Part shown: positions 26,369 through 33,803 of the stretch, piece by piece | How the letters are laid out: each line of letters begins with the position of its first letter | How positions within the stretch are numbered: the first letter of the stretch is position 1 | Assembly: GCF_012276985.1 (NCBI RefSeq) | Contig: NZ_JAAXMM010000002.1 | Span: forward strand, 310,001 to 374,000 | From: Agrobacterium sp. a22-2 | Lineage (GTDB): Bacteria; Pseudomonadota; Alphaproteobacteria; Rhizobiales; Rhizobiaceae | Reading direction: 5' to 3' | Length of the DNA: 64,000 nt | Translations under genes and position numbers: made by a program | The notes under the pieces: model-generated | What the model was told of the DNA's origin: nothing | Database searches by the model: none | Seen by the model: the letters and a program-made list of their open reading frames with translations, nothing else

Positions 26369-27547
26369 TTAGCGCTGCGGCGTGTCGAGCATATCCGGAG
26401 CCAGTCTGGCGACCCGGTCGGCCAGCGAGCCGGGCTTGACGCCGGATGTGTCGGCCGGGCCGGCCAGCAAAGCCGGAATGGGCGATGCGCTGCCTTCGCG
26501 CAGCGCCGTCAGGGCGATCATCTTGGCGGCGATCTCCGCCACTTCCTCGCGCAGGGCCGGGTCGCTGGCGGCGGTGCGGGCCTTCAGCAGCCGTTCGGTC
26601 AGGGCGATATGCTGATGGCGCAGTTCGTCGGCGAGCGCCTCGGCGGCCGGATCCGAAACTAGGTTAGCCATATCTGGAACCGTGCCGACGATATCCACCG
26701 GCATGCGCGCCGGCGCATGTCCGGCCGGCGCGGGTTTCGCTGGTCTTGAGGACCGCAGCGCGGCGCGACCATTCGGGGCGGTTTCCTGCAGCTTTTCCTT
26801 CAGCCGGACAATTTCTTTCAGATGACGCTCGATCGTGCCGTCCTTGTCCACGGAGGTTGCCATGGCGCGGGTCAGCTTGTCCTCCAGCCGCAGCAGCTTG
26901 TGTTCTTCCTGGGCGAGGCGCTGTTCGGCTTGCTTGGCGCGGATGCCAGCCGATTTGACCTCCTGGCGCAAGGCTTCGCGCTCGTCGCGCAGGGTCTGGA
27001 CCCGCATGCGCAGATCCTCGATCTGGGTGTCGCGGGTGGTGCCCTCGATCTTCAGATTGTCGATCTCGCTGTTGAGCCGGGTGATCCGCTGTGTCAGCTT
27101 CTCGATTGCCAAGTCCTTGGTGATGGAGGTTTCCTCGACGCGCTGCAGCGCGTCTTTCATCTGCTCCAGATTGGTGGCCTCGCGCCGCAACTGCGAGCGC
27201 AGGCTGCCGGCCTCGGTGCTCATCTCCTCGATCTGCATGCGCAGGTCCTGGCTTTCGGCGAGCGCATGGCTGGTCTCCTTGGCCAGCGTATCGTTGCTGA
27301 TTTCGAGCGCCATGGATTTTTCCCGCTCGCGGGTCAACTCCTGGGCGGTCCTAGCATTTTCGGCGGCATAGACCGCCCGGGCCATGTCCTTCTGGGCGCG
27401 CACTTCCTGGGCGCTCAGTGGCGTGGTCGCCTTCAGGCGGTTTTCCGTATAAAGCACGATGCGGCGATGGATCGCCGGTACCAGCAGCATGGCCAGCAGC
27501 GCCGCACTCAAAAAGCCCAGTCCGAACAGCAGAGCATATTCAATCAC
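26369..27547 (-). CDS. Membrane-anchored long coiled-coil protein, unknown
   Basis: A 392-residue protein with one N-terminal transmembrane helix (LLFGLGFLSAALLAMLLVPA, about 6-26) followed by about 230 residues of continuous heptad-rich coiled coil (40-275), then a Pro/Ala linker and a short helical C-terminus. No enzymatic motif was seen. The start is a GTG at 27547. The architecture is like tethered scaffold proteins of the envelope or division site, but no family is recognised. It converges with the SpoU gene (6 bases between stops). Confidence 0.78.
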   Translation of the reverse strand: MIEYALLFGLGFLSAALLAMLLVPAIHRRIVLYTENRLKATTPLSAQEVRAQKDMARAVYAAENARTAQELTREREKSMALEISNDTLAKETSHALAESQDLRMQIEEMSTEAGSLRSQLRREATNLEQMKDALQRVEETSITKDLAIEKLTQRITRLNSEIDNLKIEGTTRDTQIEDLRMRVQTLRDEREALRQEVKSAGIRAKQAEQRLAQEEHKLLRLEDKLTRAMATSVDKDGTIERHLKEIVRLKEKLQETAPNGRAALRSSRPAKPAPAGHAPARMPVDIVGTVPDMANLVSDPAAEALADELRHQHIALTERLLKARTAASDPALREEVAEIAAKMIALTALREGSASPIPALLAGPADTSGVKPGSLADRVARLAPDMLDTPQR

Positions 27548-27638
27548 GGCGGCGCCATTTCAGCTCGATTCCATGCCATCATCCGATCCTTACCGACGCG
27601 CCCCGCCGGCGACAAGTCGTGGCCCATGGGATGCGCGC

Positions 27639-27665
27639 AAAAAAGCCCGCCGGCGGCGGGCTTTT
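27639..27665 (-). terminator. Rho-independent terminator for eipA
   Basis: A GC-rich stem (AAAGCCCGCC / GGCGGGCTTT) just past the eipA stop codon, with an A run on the plus strand giving a U run in the eipA transcript. Confidence 0.75.
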
Positions 27666-27681
27666 CGACATTATAAAGCAA

Positions 27682-28272
27682 TCAGAATGGGTTCCAGGTG
27701 GGCGAGCGGGTCAGCTTGAGATAGCCGACATTGACGCCGAGGCGGGCGCCGACGCCGGTTCGAATAGGCACCAGCACGACATCGTTCGATTTCAGCACGG
27801 TCATGCCGACGCCGGCCACCACATAGGCCGAGCCGCTGACGCCGCCGAACCGGGTGAACAGATTGTCGACGGCTGGCAGATTGTAGACCAGCATCATCGA
27901 CCGGGTGCCGTTGCCGCCATAGTCGATGCCAAGAGAGGGGCCTTGCCAGAACACATCGTGCTGGCCGGCATTCTTGGTGTAAAGCATGCCTTCGCCATAG
28001 GTCAGGCCGGCGATAAAGGCGCCGGAGCCCTCCTGGCCGAGAATGTAGCCGTTCGGCAGGCCGTATTGCTGGAAGGCTTTTTCCAGCACCTTGGCGAGCG
28101 CGCCGCTGGTCGAGCCGAAGAAACCGTGGCCGGCATCCACCACTTCCTGAACAGAGTACTGGCCGTTGTCGACAGCTTCGGCGTGCCGTGGGTTCAACGT
28201 CAGGGCGGACAGCAGAAGGCCCGCAACGAGCAGGCAAAGACGAGCGGTCCCGCGAATTCTGACAAGGCGCAT
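27682..28272 (-). CDS. eipA: DUF1134 envelope protein, EipA-like
   Basis: A secreted protein of about 196 residues with a signal peptide (MRLVRIRGTARLCLLVAG..., cleavage near RHAEA). It has the DUF1134 core with a GFFGSTSGALAKVLEKAFQ segment and glycine-rich turns (YGEGMLYTKNAG, QGPSLGIDYGGNG). The ATG at 28272 is preferred for its GGAGG ribosome site; an ATG at 28284 adds four residues. In Brucella the homologue EipA is periplasmic, needed for envelope integrity and reported to be under CtrA control. Here a CtrA-like box lies in the eipA-chpT gap, which supports the same wiring. Confidence 0.87.
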   Translation of the reverse strand: MRLVRIRGTARLCLLVAGLLLSALTLNPRHAEAVDNGQYSVQEVVDAGHGFFGSTSGALAKVLEKAFQQYGLPNGYILGQEGSGAFIAGLTYGEGMLYTKNAGQHDVFWQGPSLGIDYGGNGTRSMMLVYNLPAVDNLFTRFGGVSGSAYVVAGVGMTVLKSNDVVLVPIRTGVGARLGVNVGYLKLTRSPTWNPF

Positions 28273-28343
28273 GGCGTCCTCCATCCAAAGTCAATATAAA
28301 GGGCTGTCCTTGAGACAGGTTGGCGTATCTTGCTTCGATCGTC

Positions 28344-28358
28344 TTAATAATCGGTTTA
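28344..28358. promoter_or_regulatory. CtrA-like box (TTAA-N7-TTTA) between eipA and chpT
   Basis: The bases read TTAA-TAATCGG-TTTA followed by CC, one mismatch from consensus. It shares 15 of 17 bases, spacer included, with the exact CtrA box at 34618-34634. It lies 72 bases from the eipA start and 110 from chpT. Confidence 0.55.
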
Positions 28359-28467
28359 CCAAATATGGTGTCATTATGGCGGCAATGGCATCCGGCCAGA
28401 TGCGCGCGCTTGATAAGCGTGGCAACTGAAGCCGATATGTGCCGATCCCGCAGTTCAGGAGAACTCG

Positions 28468-29115
28468 ATGCTGAAGAATCCCACGCTTACCCTTGCTGGT
28501 CCTGATCTCGCGGCGCTGTTGTGCAGCCGGGTTTGCCACGACGTCATTTCGCCGGTCGGCGCGATCAACAACGGCCTGGAACTGCTCGATGAGGGCGGCG
28601 CCGATGCCGATGCCATGGATCTGATCCGCACCAGCGCGCTCAATGCCTCGGTTCGCCTGAAGTTCGCGCGCCTGGCTTTCGGTGCGTCCGGCTCGGTCGG
28701 GGCTTCGATTGACACGGGCGAGGCCGAAAAGGCCGCCAAGGATTTTGCTGCGGCCGAGAAGAAGGCCGAGGTTACCTGGTCGGGGCCGCGGTCGATCATT
28801 GCCAAGAACAAGGTGAAGCTGCTGCTCAACCTGTTTCTCGTCGCCTACAGCGCGATCCCAAGGGGCGGCGTGATCGACGTGACGCTGGAGGATCCGGAGG
28901 ACAAGGCGAAGTTCCGCCTGGCGGCACGCGGCCGGATGATGCGGGTTCCTGCGAAATTTGCGGAAATCTGCGCTGGTCGTCTCGACGAGGCCGTCGATGC
29001 CCATTCGATCCAGCCGTATTACACGGTGCTGCTGGCCGAGGAGTCGGGCATGGAGCTGAAATACGTGGCCACCGAAGAAGAAATCGTCTTCACGGCCGAG
29101 ACAGTGGCGGCCTGA
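28468..29115 (+). CDS. chpT: Histidine phosphotransferase ChpT
   Basis: A 215-residue phosphotransferase that relays phosphate from CckA to CtrA and CpdR. The phospho-accepting His24 lies in SRVCHDVISPVGAINNGLEL, and the rest forms a degenerate GHKL-like domain, as in Caulobacter ChpT. The ATG has a CAGGAG ribosome site. It is followed by a perfect hairpin terminator and an atypical receiver gene, with ctrA convergent 700 bases on. The relay protein and its target are thus in one locus; CckA is not in the window. Confidence 0.93.
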   Translation: MLKNPTLTLAGPDLAALLCSRVCHDVISPVGAINNGLELLDEGGADADAMDLIRTSALNASVRLKFARLAFGASGSVGASIDTGEAEKAAKDFAAAEKKAEVTWSGPRSIIAKNKVKLLLNLFLVAYSAIPRGGVIDVTLEDPEDKAKFRLAARGRMMRVPAKFAEICAGRLDEAVDAHSIQPYYTVLLAEESGMELKYVATEEEIVFTAETVAA

Positions 29116-29156
29116 ACAGCGGCCGGCTGGCCCATCCCATCATGATGGGGGCAAGG

Positions 29157-29180
29157 GGGGCGGGCGATCGCCCCTTTTTT
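29157..29180 (+). terminator. Rho-independent terminator for chpT
   Basis: A GGGGCG/CGCCCC stem with a six-base loop is followed by six T. A separate perfect palindrome, CCCATCATGATGGG, lies just before it at 29136-29149. Confidence 0.75.
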
Positions 29181-29235
29181 GATGGATTGCGCCGACGATA
29201 GCCGCGCCGGGGTGGTGCGAAACGGGACATTCGGC

Positions 29236-29250
29236 GGTAACCTTTCGTTA
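29236..29250. promoter_or_regulatory. Shared motif upstream of receiver gene, possible degenerate CtrA box
   Basis: The complement reads TAACGAAAGGTTACC. Fourteen of its fifteen bases recur at 30846-30860 between ctrA and fliJ. It fits xTAA-N7-TTAC, two mismatches from the CtrA consensus. Confidence 0.35.
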
Positions 29251-29322
29251 GTCGAATGGCTCTACACTTTATACGGAGGTCCCGCGTCTGCAGGTTGCAG
29301 CGTGGCAAAGATGGAGATGGAC

Positions 29323-29682
29323 ATGCAACGCTTGATGATCGCTGACTCGTCGGATGTCGTTCGCAAGGTGGGCAAGAAAATCCTATCTGAGCTTGGTTTT
29401 CTGGTGGTGGAAGCGCCGACGGCGCGCGAAGCGCTGATGCGCTGCGAAAGCGAACTGCCCAATATCGTCATCGTCGATGCAGGCCTTGAAGGCGCTCTCG
29501 ATCTCATCGCCAATATTCGCGCCCTGCCGGAAGGCAAGAGTGTGCGCATCTATTATTGCGTCATCGAGGCCGGTCTCAAGACCATGATGATGGGCAAGCG
29601 TGCCGGCGCCAACGATTTCCTGCTGAAGCCGTTCGATCGCAAGATCCTGACGACGATCTTTAGCGATCGTATCGCCGCCTGA
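29323..29682 (+). CDS. Atypical single-domain response regulator
   Basis: A 119-residue stand-alone receiver. The phospho-acceptor is D52 (NIVIVDAGLEG) and the conserved Lys is K102 (FLLKPFDR). The acidic pair is reduced to a single Asp8 (IADSSD), and the usual Thr/Ser switch position reads YYCVIEA without a hydroxyl residue. Phosphorylation-driven signalling may therefore be altered or lost. The chosen ATG has GGAG six bases upstream; ATGs at 29311 and 29317 are also in frame. It sits between chpT and ctrA, so it may be a further ChpT output or a phosphate sink like CpdR. Confidence 0.8.
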   Translation: MQRLMIADSSDVVRKVGKKILSELGFLVVEAPTAREALMRCESELPNIVIVDAGLEGALDLIANIRALPEGKSVRIYYCVIEAGLKTMMMGKRAGANDFLLKPFDRKILTTIFSDRIAA

Positions 29683-29705
29683 AAATTCTCCCATCTGAAA
29701 CAGTC

Positions 29706-29740
29706 GAAAAGCCGGGCGTGTAGGACACGCCCGGCTTTTC
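29706..29740 (+). terminator. Rho-independent terminator for the receiver gene
   Basis: A long perfect stem (GAAAAGCCGGGCGTGT / ACACGCCCGGCTTTTC) starts 24 bases past the stop codon. Confidence 0.8.
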
Positions 29741-29772
29741 GCATTCTTGACGGACGGGCTGCCGCAAACGTC

Positions 29773-29802
29773 AAAAAGCCCGCCCCGAAGGGCAGGCTTT
29801 TT
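29773..29802 (-). terminator. Rho-independent terminator for ctrA
   Basis: An AAAAAGCC-CGCCC / GGGCAGGCTTTTT hairpin lies 28 bases past the ctrA stop. On the minus strand it ends in a U run. Confidence 0.75.
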
Positions 29803-29829
29803 GGTTGTATCGGCAGGGGTCTTAAAGGG

Positions 29830-30531
29830 TCAGGCGGTTTCCATGTACTCGGCAGCGTCCGGTTCGCGCAGAACGTAGCCGCGGCCCCAGACGGTTTCGA
29901 TGTAATTGGCACCACCGGCAGCATTTGCCAGCTTCTTGCGCAGCTTGCAGATGAAAACGTCGATGATCTTCAGTTCCGGCTCGTCCATACCGCCGTAGAG
30001 GTGGTTCAGGAACATTTCCTTGGTGAGCGTGGTGCCCTTGCGGAGCGAAAGCAGCTCCAGCATCTGGTATTCCTTGCCCGTCAGGTGAACGCGCTGGCCG
30101 CCGACTTCGACAGTTTTGGCATCCAGGTTGACGATCAGTTCGCCGGTGATGATGATCGACTGGGCGTGGCCCTTCGAACGGCGCACGATCGCATGGATGC
30201 GCGCCACCAGTTCGTCCTTATGGAACGGCTTGGTCATGTAGTCGTCGGCGCCGAACCCAAGGCCGCGAACCTTGTCTTCAATGCCGGCCATGCCGGAGAG
30301 AATGAGGATCGGGGTCTTAACCTTGGAGAGACGAAGCGTCCGCAGCACTTCGTAACCGGACATGTCCGGCAGGTTGAGATCCAGTAGAATGATGTCGTAG
30401 TCGTAGAGCTTGCCGAGATCGACGCCTTCTTCCCCGAGATCCGTCGTGTAGACGTTGAAACTCTCGGATTTGAGCATCAATTCGATGCTCTGCGCTGTCG
30501 CGCTGTCGTCTTCGATGAGTAGAACCCGCAT
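29830..30531 (-). CDS. ctrA: Cell-cycle response regulator CtrA
   Basis: A 233-residue OmpR-type regulator, master transcription factor of the alphaproteobacterial cell cycle. The receiver has the acidic pair E7-D8-D9, phospho-acceptor D51 ([12 protein letters not shown]), and the switch and Lys positions LILSG and MTKPF. The C-terminal winged helix carries [19 protein letters not shown] and [12 protein letters not shown], near-identical in pattern to Caulobacter CtrA. It binds TTAA-N7-TTAA; such sites lie in several promoters of this window. The C-terminal end here is EYMETA rather than the Ala-Ala proteolysis tag of Caulobacter, so degradation signals may differ. Confidence 0.97.
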   Translation of the reverse strand: MRVLLIEDDSATAQSIELMLKSESFNVYTTDLGEEGVDLGKLYDYDIILLDLNLPDMSGYEVLRTLRLSKVKTPILILSGMAGIEDKVRGLGFGADDYMTKPFHKDELVARIHAIVRRSKGHAQSIIITGELIVNLDAKTVEVGGQRVHLTGKEYQMLELLSLRKGTTLTKEMFLNHLYGGMDEPELKIIDVFICKLRKKLANAAGGANYIETVWGRGYVLREPDAAEYMETA

Positions 30532-30978
30532 AATTATCCCCTTTACCGCCGCCGACAGGTCGTATTGGCCCCCTACGCGATACGGATCCAGTCGTTGCCT
30601 GATTTGAAGGCTGCCACCAAATGGTTAACAAATTCTGATTCCCTCTGGCAAGGTGTATCGAATTTATTAAATTATTAGAGCAGTCTCCTGATTTTGAATG
30701 CGATTTCGCCATTGCCATAGATGAATCGGATTGTCAGGCTTTACCCTTAACCGATTCAAATGACTCATCATTGTCATTGGCCCATATTTAGACCCTGGCA
30801 TTTACTGACCCTTAAGTGATCCTCCTTATCATTAACGATGCCCGTAAACGAAAGGTTACCAACGGTAGTTTTTTGTTAACGCCGCCGATTTTTTTCGCTG
30901 GTGATTCGTTTTTTTGCGTGCGGGCGCATTTGTAAAGCGTGTGAAAGCGGGCCATCTCGCATCACGGGAGTATTGCGT
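30532..30978. other. ctrA-fliJ intergenic control region
   Basis: This 447-base AT-rich gap between the divergent ctrA and fliJ genes holds no convincing coding frame. It contains five GANTC sites (30637, 30723, 30753, 30762, 30903), the targets of CcrM methylase. It also has a CtrA half-site TTAACCAT on the minus strand (30621-30628), a one-mismatch CtrA box (30801-30815) and a degenerate box (30846-30860). This composition fits multi-promoter, methylation-sensitive and autoregulated ctrA expression. Confidence 0.65.
30801..30815. promoter_or_regulatory. CtrA-like box (TTTA-N7-TTAA) between ctrA and fliJ
   Basis: The bases read TTTA-CTGACCC-TTAA, one mismatch from consensus. The site is 164 bases upstream of fliJ and 270 upstream of ctrA. 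It could serve autoregulation or flagellar control. Confidence 0.5.
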
Positions 30979-31329
30979 ATGAAGTCGCGTGAGAGCCTGG
31001 TGCGCCTGAAAGGTTTTCAGGTCACCGAAAAGCGTCGGCAGTTGCAGCAGCTGCAATTGATGATGTCGGAATTTGAGCGCATGTCCAAGGACCTGGAAAA
31101 CCAGATCACCGTGGAAGAGAAGAAATCCGGGATTACCGACCCCAACCACTTCGCCTACCCGACTTTTGCCAAGGCCGCGCGCCAGCGGGCCGACAATCTT
31201 CAGATCTCCATCCGGGAACTGAAGGTTCAGCAGGAGGCAGCCGACCTGGCGCTGGAGGAGGCGGAGGCCGAATATGCCAAGGCCGCGGCGCTCGAGGAGC
31301 GGGACGGCCAGATGCGCGTCCGGGCGTAG
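30979..31329 (+). CDS. fliJ: Flagellar export chaperone FliJ
   Basis: A 116-residue, almost wholly coiled-coil protein (KRRQLQQLQLMMSEFERMSKDL ... LALEEAEAEYAKAAALEE shortened here), the size and pattern of FliJ, which works with the FliI ATPase in type III flagellar export. The ATG at 30979 has an ACGGGAG site 12 bases upstream; the frame is open from 30901. FliJ proteins are poorly conserved, so the call rests on length, charge pattern and its well-known place beside ctrA in Rhizobiales. No other flagellar gene is in the window. Confidence 0.8.
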   Translation: MKSRESLVRLKGFQVTEKRRQLQQLQLMMSEFERMSKDLENQITVEEKKSGITDPNHFAYPTFAKAARQRADNLQISIRELKVQQEAADLALEEAEAEYAKAAALEERDGQMRVRA

Positions 31330-31451
31330 AGCTCTACGCCCCGAAGCCATGACTTCAAACTCCGCGGCGGCCTCTGGCTGTCCGCGGCGGCGGCATTTGC
31401 CGTCCGCGCGCTGTCAGGCGCCTGCAGCCGCAGGTGCTGCGGGCGCCAGCA

Positions 31452-31733
31452 TCAGCGTTTGATCACATCCTGCCAGTCGGGGTGGCGGTCGACCTGGGCG
31501 TGAAAAAACGGGCAGAGCGGTATGATCTTCCAGCCGCCGCGCCGGGCTTCCTCCACCGCATGCAAGGCCAACGCCTGACCGGCGCCCTGGCCACGCATGC
31601 TGTCGGGCACTTCGGTATGGTCGATGATGATCAACTGGGGAGAGCTGCGCGAATAGGTCATCAGCGCCCGCGGTTCCTCCGTCCCCAGGAGATAGCGCCC
31701 GCCGGACTTGGTTTCTTCATGGATGATGGTCAT
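31452..31733 (-). CDS. Small GNAT-family N-acetyltransferase
   Basis: A 93-residue single-domain acetyltransferase of the YjdJ type. The acetyl-CoA loop reads VPDSMRGQGAGQALALHAVEE, followed by the PLCPFFHAQVDRHPDWQDV C-terminal segment typical of this short subfamily. The substrate is unknown. It converges with fliJ and is divergent from a PqiA-like gene. Confidence 0.85.
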   Translation of the reverse strand: MTIIHEETKSGGRYLLGTEEPRALMTYSRSSPQLIIIDHTEVPDSMRGQGAGQALALHAVEEARRGGWKIIPLCPFFHAQVDRHPDWQDVIKR

Positions 31734-31854
31734 ATCGTTCTCCGCCGTTTGGATCGTGCTGCCTTAACATCTGTCGATTCGCACGGCAAAGATATGTCGG
31801 ACCGGCCGATCCTGCGGCACGGCCGATGATGGCCAGGCGAGGGTGGGGTATCCG

Positions 31855-32307
31855 ATGATCTGGGTGAAATCCGCGATGCTGGCGCTGACACCGTTCTGCC
31901 TGGCGCTCGGACTGGTGCTGCCGCTGGTCCGTTTTGAGAAACTCTATTTCTTCAGCGAGGACCCATCGCTGATCGGTATCGTGCTGTCGCTGTGGCAAAA
32001 TGGATCACCGGGACTTGCCGTGCTGGTCGGTCTGGTGTCGATCGTCTTTCCCGTGGTCAAGATGATCGGGCTGATGGCTGAAGCGCTGGCGCCTCTCGAC
32101 ACCGGCGCTGCCGCCGCACTGGTGCGGCGGATCGTGCCGCATCTGTCGAAGTGGTCGATGATGGATGTCATGCTGGTGGCCATCGTCATCTTCGCAGCCA
32201 AGACCAGCGGCCTGGCAAGCGCTTTCACTCAGCCAGGCCTTTGGTTCTATGCTATCTCGTCCGTGATGGCCGGGCTGTTGAATGTCCTGCTGCGCAGGAC
32301 GGCCTGA
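31855..32307 (+). CDS. PqiA-domain membrane protein
   Basis: A 150-residue protein with four hydrophobic helices and the paraquat-inducible protein A core (TPFCLALGLVLPLVRFEKLYFF, FPVVKMIGLMAEAL, LSKWSMMDVMLVAIVIFAAK). It is about half the size of E. coli PqiA, carrying one of the two repeats and no zinc-ribbon. The ATG at 31855 follows a GGGTGGGG site; a GTG at 31843 would add four residues. PqiA proteins act in envelope lipid transport with MCE proteins, none of which are nearby. Confidence 0.82.
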   Translation: MIWVKSAMLALTPFCLALGLVLPLVRFEKLYFFSEDPSLIGIVLSLWQNGSPGLAVLVGLVSIVFPVVKMIGLMAEALAPLDTGAAAALVRRIVPHLSKWSMMDVMLVAIVIFAAKTSGLASAFTQPGLWFYAISSVMAGLLNVLLRRTA

Positions 32308-32348
32308 TCGTATCTCAAAAAAATAAAATACCCGACTGTATCAAGAAA

Positions 32349-32624
32349 TCAGTGGCGGTATTGTTGGATCCGGGTGGTCCGCAGACCGGGCAGGCCGTGA
32401 TCATTGATCGATGACTGCCAGGACAGGAATTCCTCGACCGTCAATGTATAACGCTCGCAAGCCTCTTCCAGGCTCAGCAATCCACCGCGAACGGCAGCGA
32501 CGACCTCGGCCTTTCTGCGAATGACCCAGCGGCGGGTGTTGGCAGGCGGCAAATCGGCAATCGTCAAAGGGCTGCCATCGGGACCGATGACATATTTTAC
32601 TCGGGGGCGTATCATTTCGGTCAT
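32349..32624 (-). CDS. sciP: CtrA inhibitor SciP (DUF1153)
   Basis: A 91-residue DUF1153 protein. Conserved stretches are VKYVIGPDGSPLTIADLPP, RRWVIRRKAEVVAAVRGGLL and EEACERYTLTVEEFLSWQ, the last two forming the helix-turn-helix. In Caulobacter SciP binds CtrA and blocks CtrA-driven transcription after division. Two tandem CtrA-like boxes upstream (32678 and 32700) indicate the usual CtrA-SciP feedback. It lies about 2 kb from ctrA, which is closer than in Caulobacter. Confidence 0.93.
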   Translation of the reverse strand: MTEMIRPRVKYVIGPDGSPLTIADLPPANTRRWVIRRKAEVVAAVRGGLLSLEEACERYTLTVEEFLSWQSSINDHGLPGLRTTRIQQYRH

Positions 32625-33037
32625 TGGACTCTCTACACATACTCAAGACCACAGAAGCGCATCCTAGCGGCGCACCTTTAAAATTTGGCTAAGCCCGTCG
32701 TAACAATTTGCTAATAAATTGAGCGAGTTCGCAGAACCGGATTCCGGCTTGTGAGGGCCTTTGCCTGCCGTTGCGTAAACTTGCGGCAGTTGCATAGGAG
32801 TTATGCTAAATTAGAGTTATTTTTATTTTAAAATTAGAGTAAAAGGGCCAGAAGAACTGAAGCGTCCGGTTCCTAATCTTAATTGACGCTGTCGTGGTGC
32901 GGCCACGGATAATTCCAAAAATCGAGTTTGGAGTCCGGAAGGGAAATGGTTCCTTTCTGGGCGTTGAAGCGTTTCAGGTCGCCGTCAGGCCAAAGACATA
33001 GGCTCGTCGGCGCGAAGGGGAAGCGACAGTGAGAGTG
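32625..33037. other. Gap between sciP and LuxR-type gene
   Basis: This 413-base AT-rich stretch separates the divergent sciP and LuxR-type genes and has no convincing frame. It holds the tandem CtrA-like boxes near sciP. A further TTAA-N7-GTAA match lies at 32828-32842 in a very AT-rich patch about 200 bases before the LuxR-type gene. Promoters for both genes must lie here. Confidence 0.5.
32678..32714. promoter_or_regulatory. Two tandem CtrA-like boxes upstream of sciP
   Basis: TTAA-AATTTGG-CTAA at 32678-32692 and GTAA-CAATTTG-CTAA at 32700-32714, one and two mismatches from consensus. Their first bases are 22 apart, two helical turns, so bound dimers would lie on the same DNA face. They are 54-90 bases before the sciP start. 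Confidence 0.5.
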
Positions 33038-33766
33038 ATGGAATCGACATATGGTGGGGCGGCCCCGGATGCCGCCGGCGGGGTTGCCGATGGCGGCACC
33101 CGCGACCTTAGCGCCGTCGGCCGGCAATTCCACTCGCTGGCGCGCAATGCCGGTTTTGACTTCTTTTTGGTCACACGGTTTCCTCAGGGCGACAGGATCG
33201 ATTTTGTCACCAATCATCTGATGAGCAATTGGCCACGCGCCCTGAAGGACAGCTACGGCGCCAGCGACATGTTCGGCATCAGCACGCTGGTCTCGCGCCT
33301 CAAGGACAGCATTCTTCCGGCCTTTTCCCGCAAGGGGCTGTTTTCCAATCGCTCGTCAAAAATGGCGGAGAAACTCGACAGCGAATTCCTGATCGTCGGC
33401 CTGCACGACAATCTGGCCTTCTCGCTGCATGATGCCGAACTCAACCAGTATATCTTCGTGTTCTCGGGCACCAAGGATAGGCCGGAGCAGAGCGAGATTT
33501 CCGCGCTCTATTTCGGTTGCATGGAATTGCTCGACACCTGTTTCAACAGCATCCGGTCCCAGGAAGGCCCGCGCGAGCGTCTTTCGGCACGCGAACTGGA
33601 ATGTCTGAAATGGTCGGCGGCCGGCAAGAGCAGCGAAGAGATCGCCATTATCCTCAACATTTCGGCCCATACGGTGGTGAGCTATCTGAAGAGCGCCATG
33701 CGCAAGCTCGATGCCGTCAACCGGATGCAGGCGGTGGCGCGGGCCTGCCGGTATCGCTTGCTCTGA
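33038..33766 (+). CDS. LuxR-family transcriptional regulator
   Basis: A 242-residue protein with a divergent N-terminal autoinducer-binding-like domain (residues 20-165) and a C-terminal LuxR HTH (about 180-235: LSARELECLKWSAAGKSSEE, ILNISAHTVVSYLKSAMRKL). The N-domain does not show a clear set of acyl-homoserine-lactone contact residues, and no luxI-type synthase was seen, so it may be an orphan or ligand-free regulator. The ATG at 33038 is used; a GTG at 33029 is possible. It converges with the sugar-transferase gene, with 37 bases between stops, and may regulate polysaccharide genes. Confidence 0.83.
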   Translation: MESTYGGAAPDAAGGVADGGTRDLSAVGRQFHSLARNAGFDFFLVTRFPQGDRIDFVTNHLMSNWPRALKDSYGASDMFGISTLVSRLKDSILPAFSRKGLFSNRSSKMAEKLDSEFLIVGLHDNLAFSLHDAELNQYIFVFSGTKDRPEQSEISALYFGCMELLDTCFNSIRSQEGPRERLSARELECLKWSAAGKSSEEIAIILNISAHTVVSYLKSAMRKLDAVNRMQAVARACRYRLL

Positions 33767-33803
33767 CACACAGGGCGATCGGCTTTCGGTCTTTGGCCGG
33801 TTT

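Noticed and set aside
33038-33766. Quorum-sensing receptor role for the LuxR-type gene
   Set aside because: No synthase gene nearby and the N-domain lacks a clear lactone-binding residue set by eye, so only the general LuxR family call is kept.
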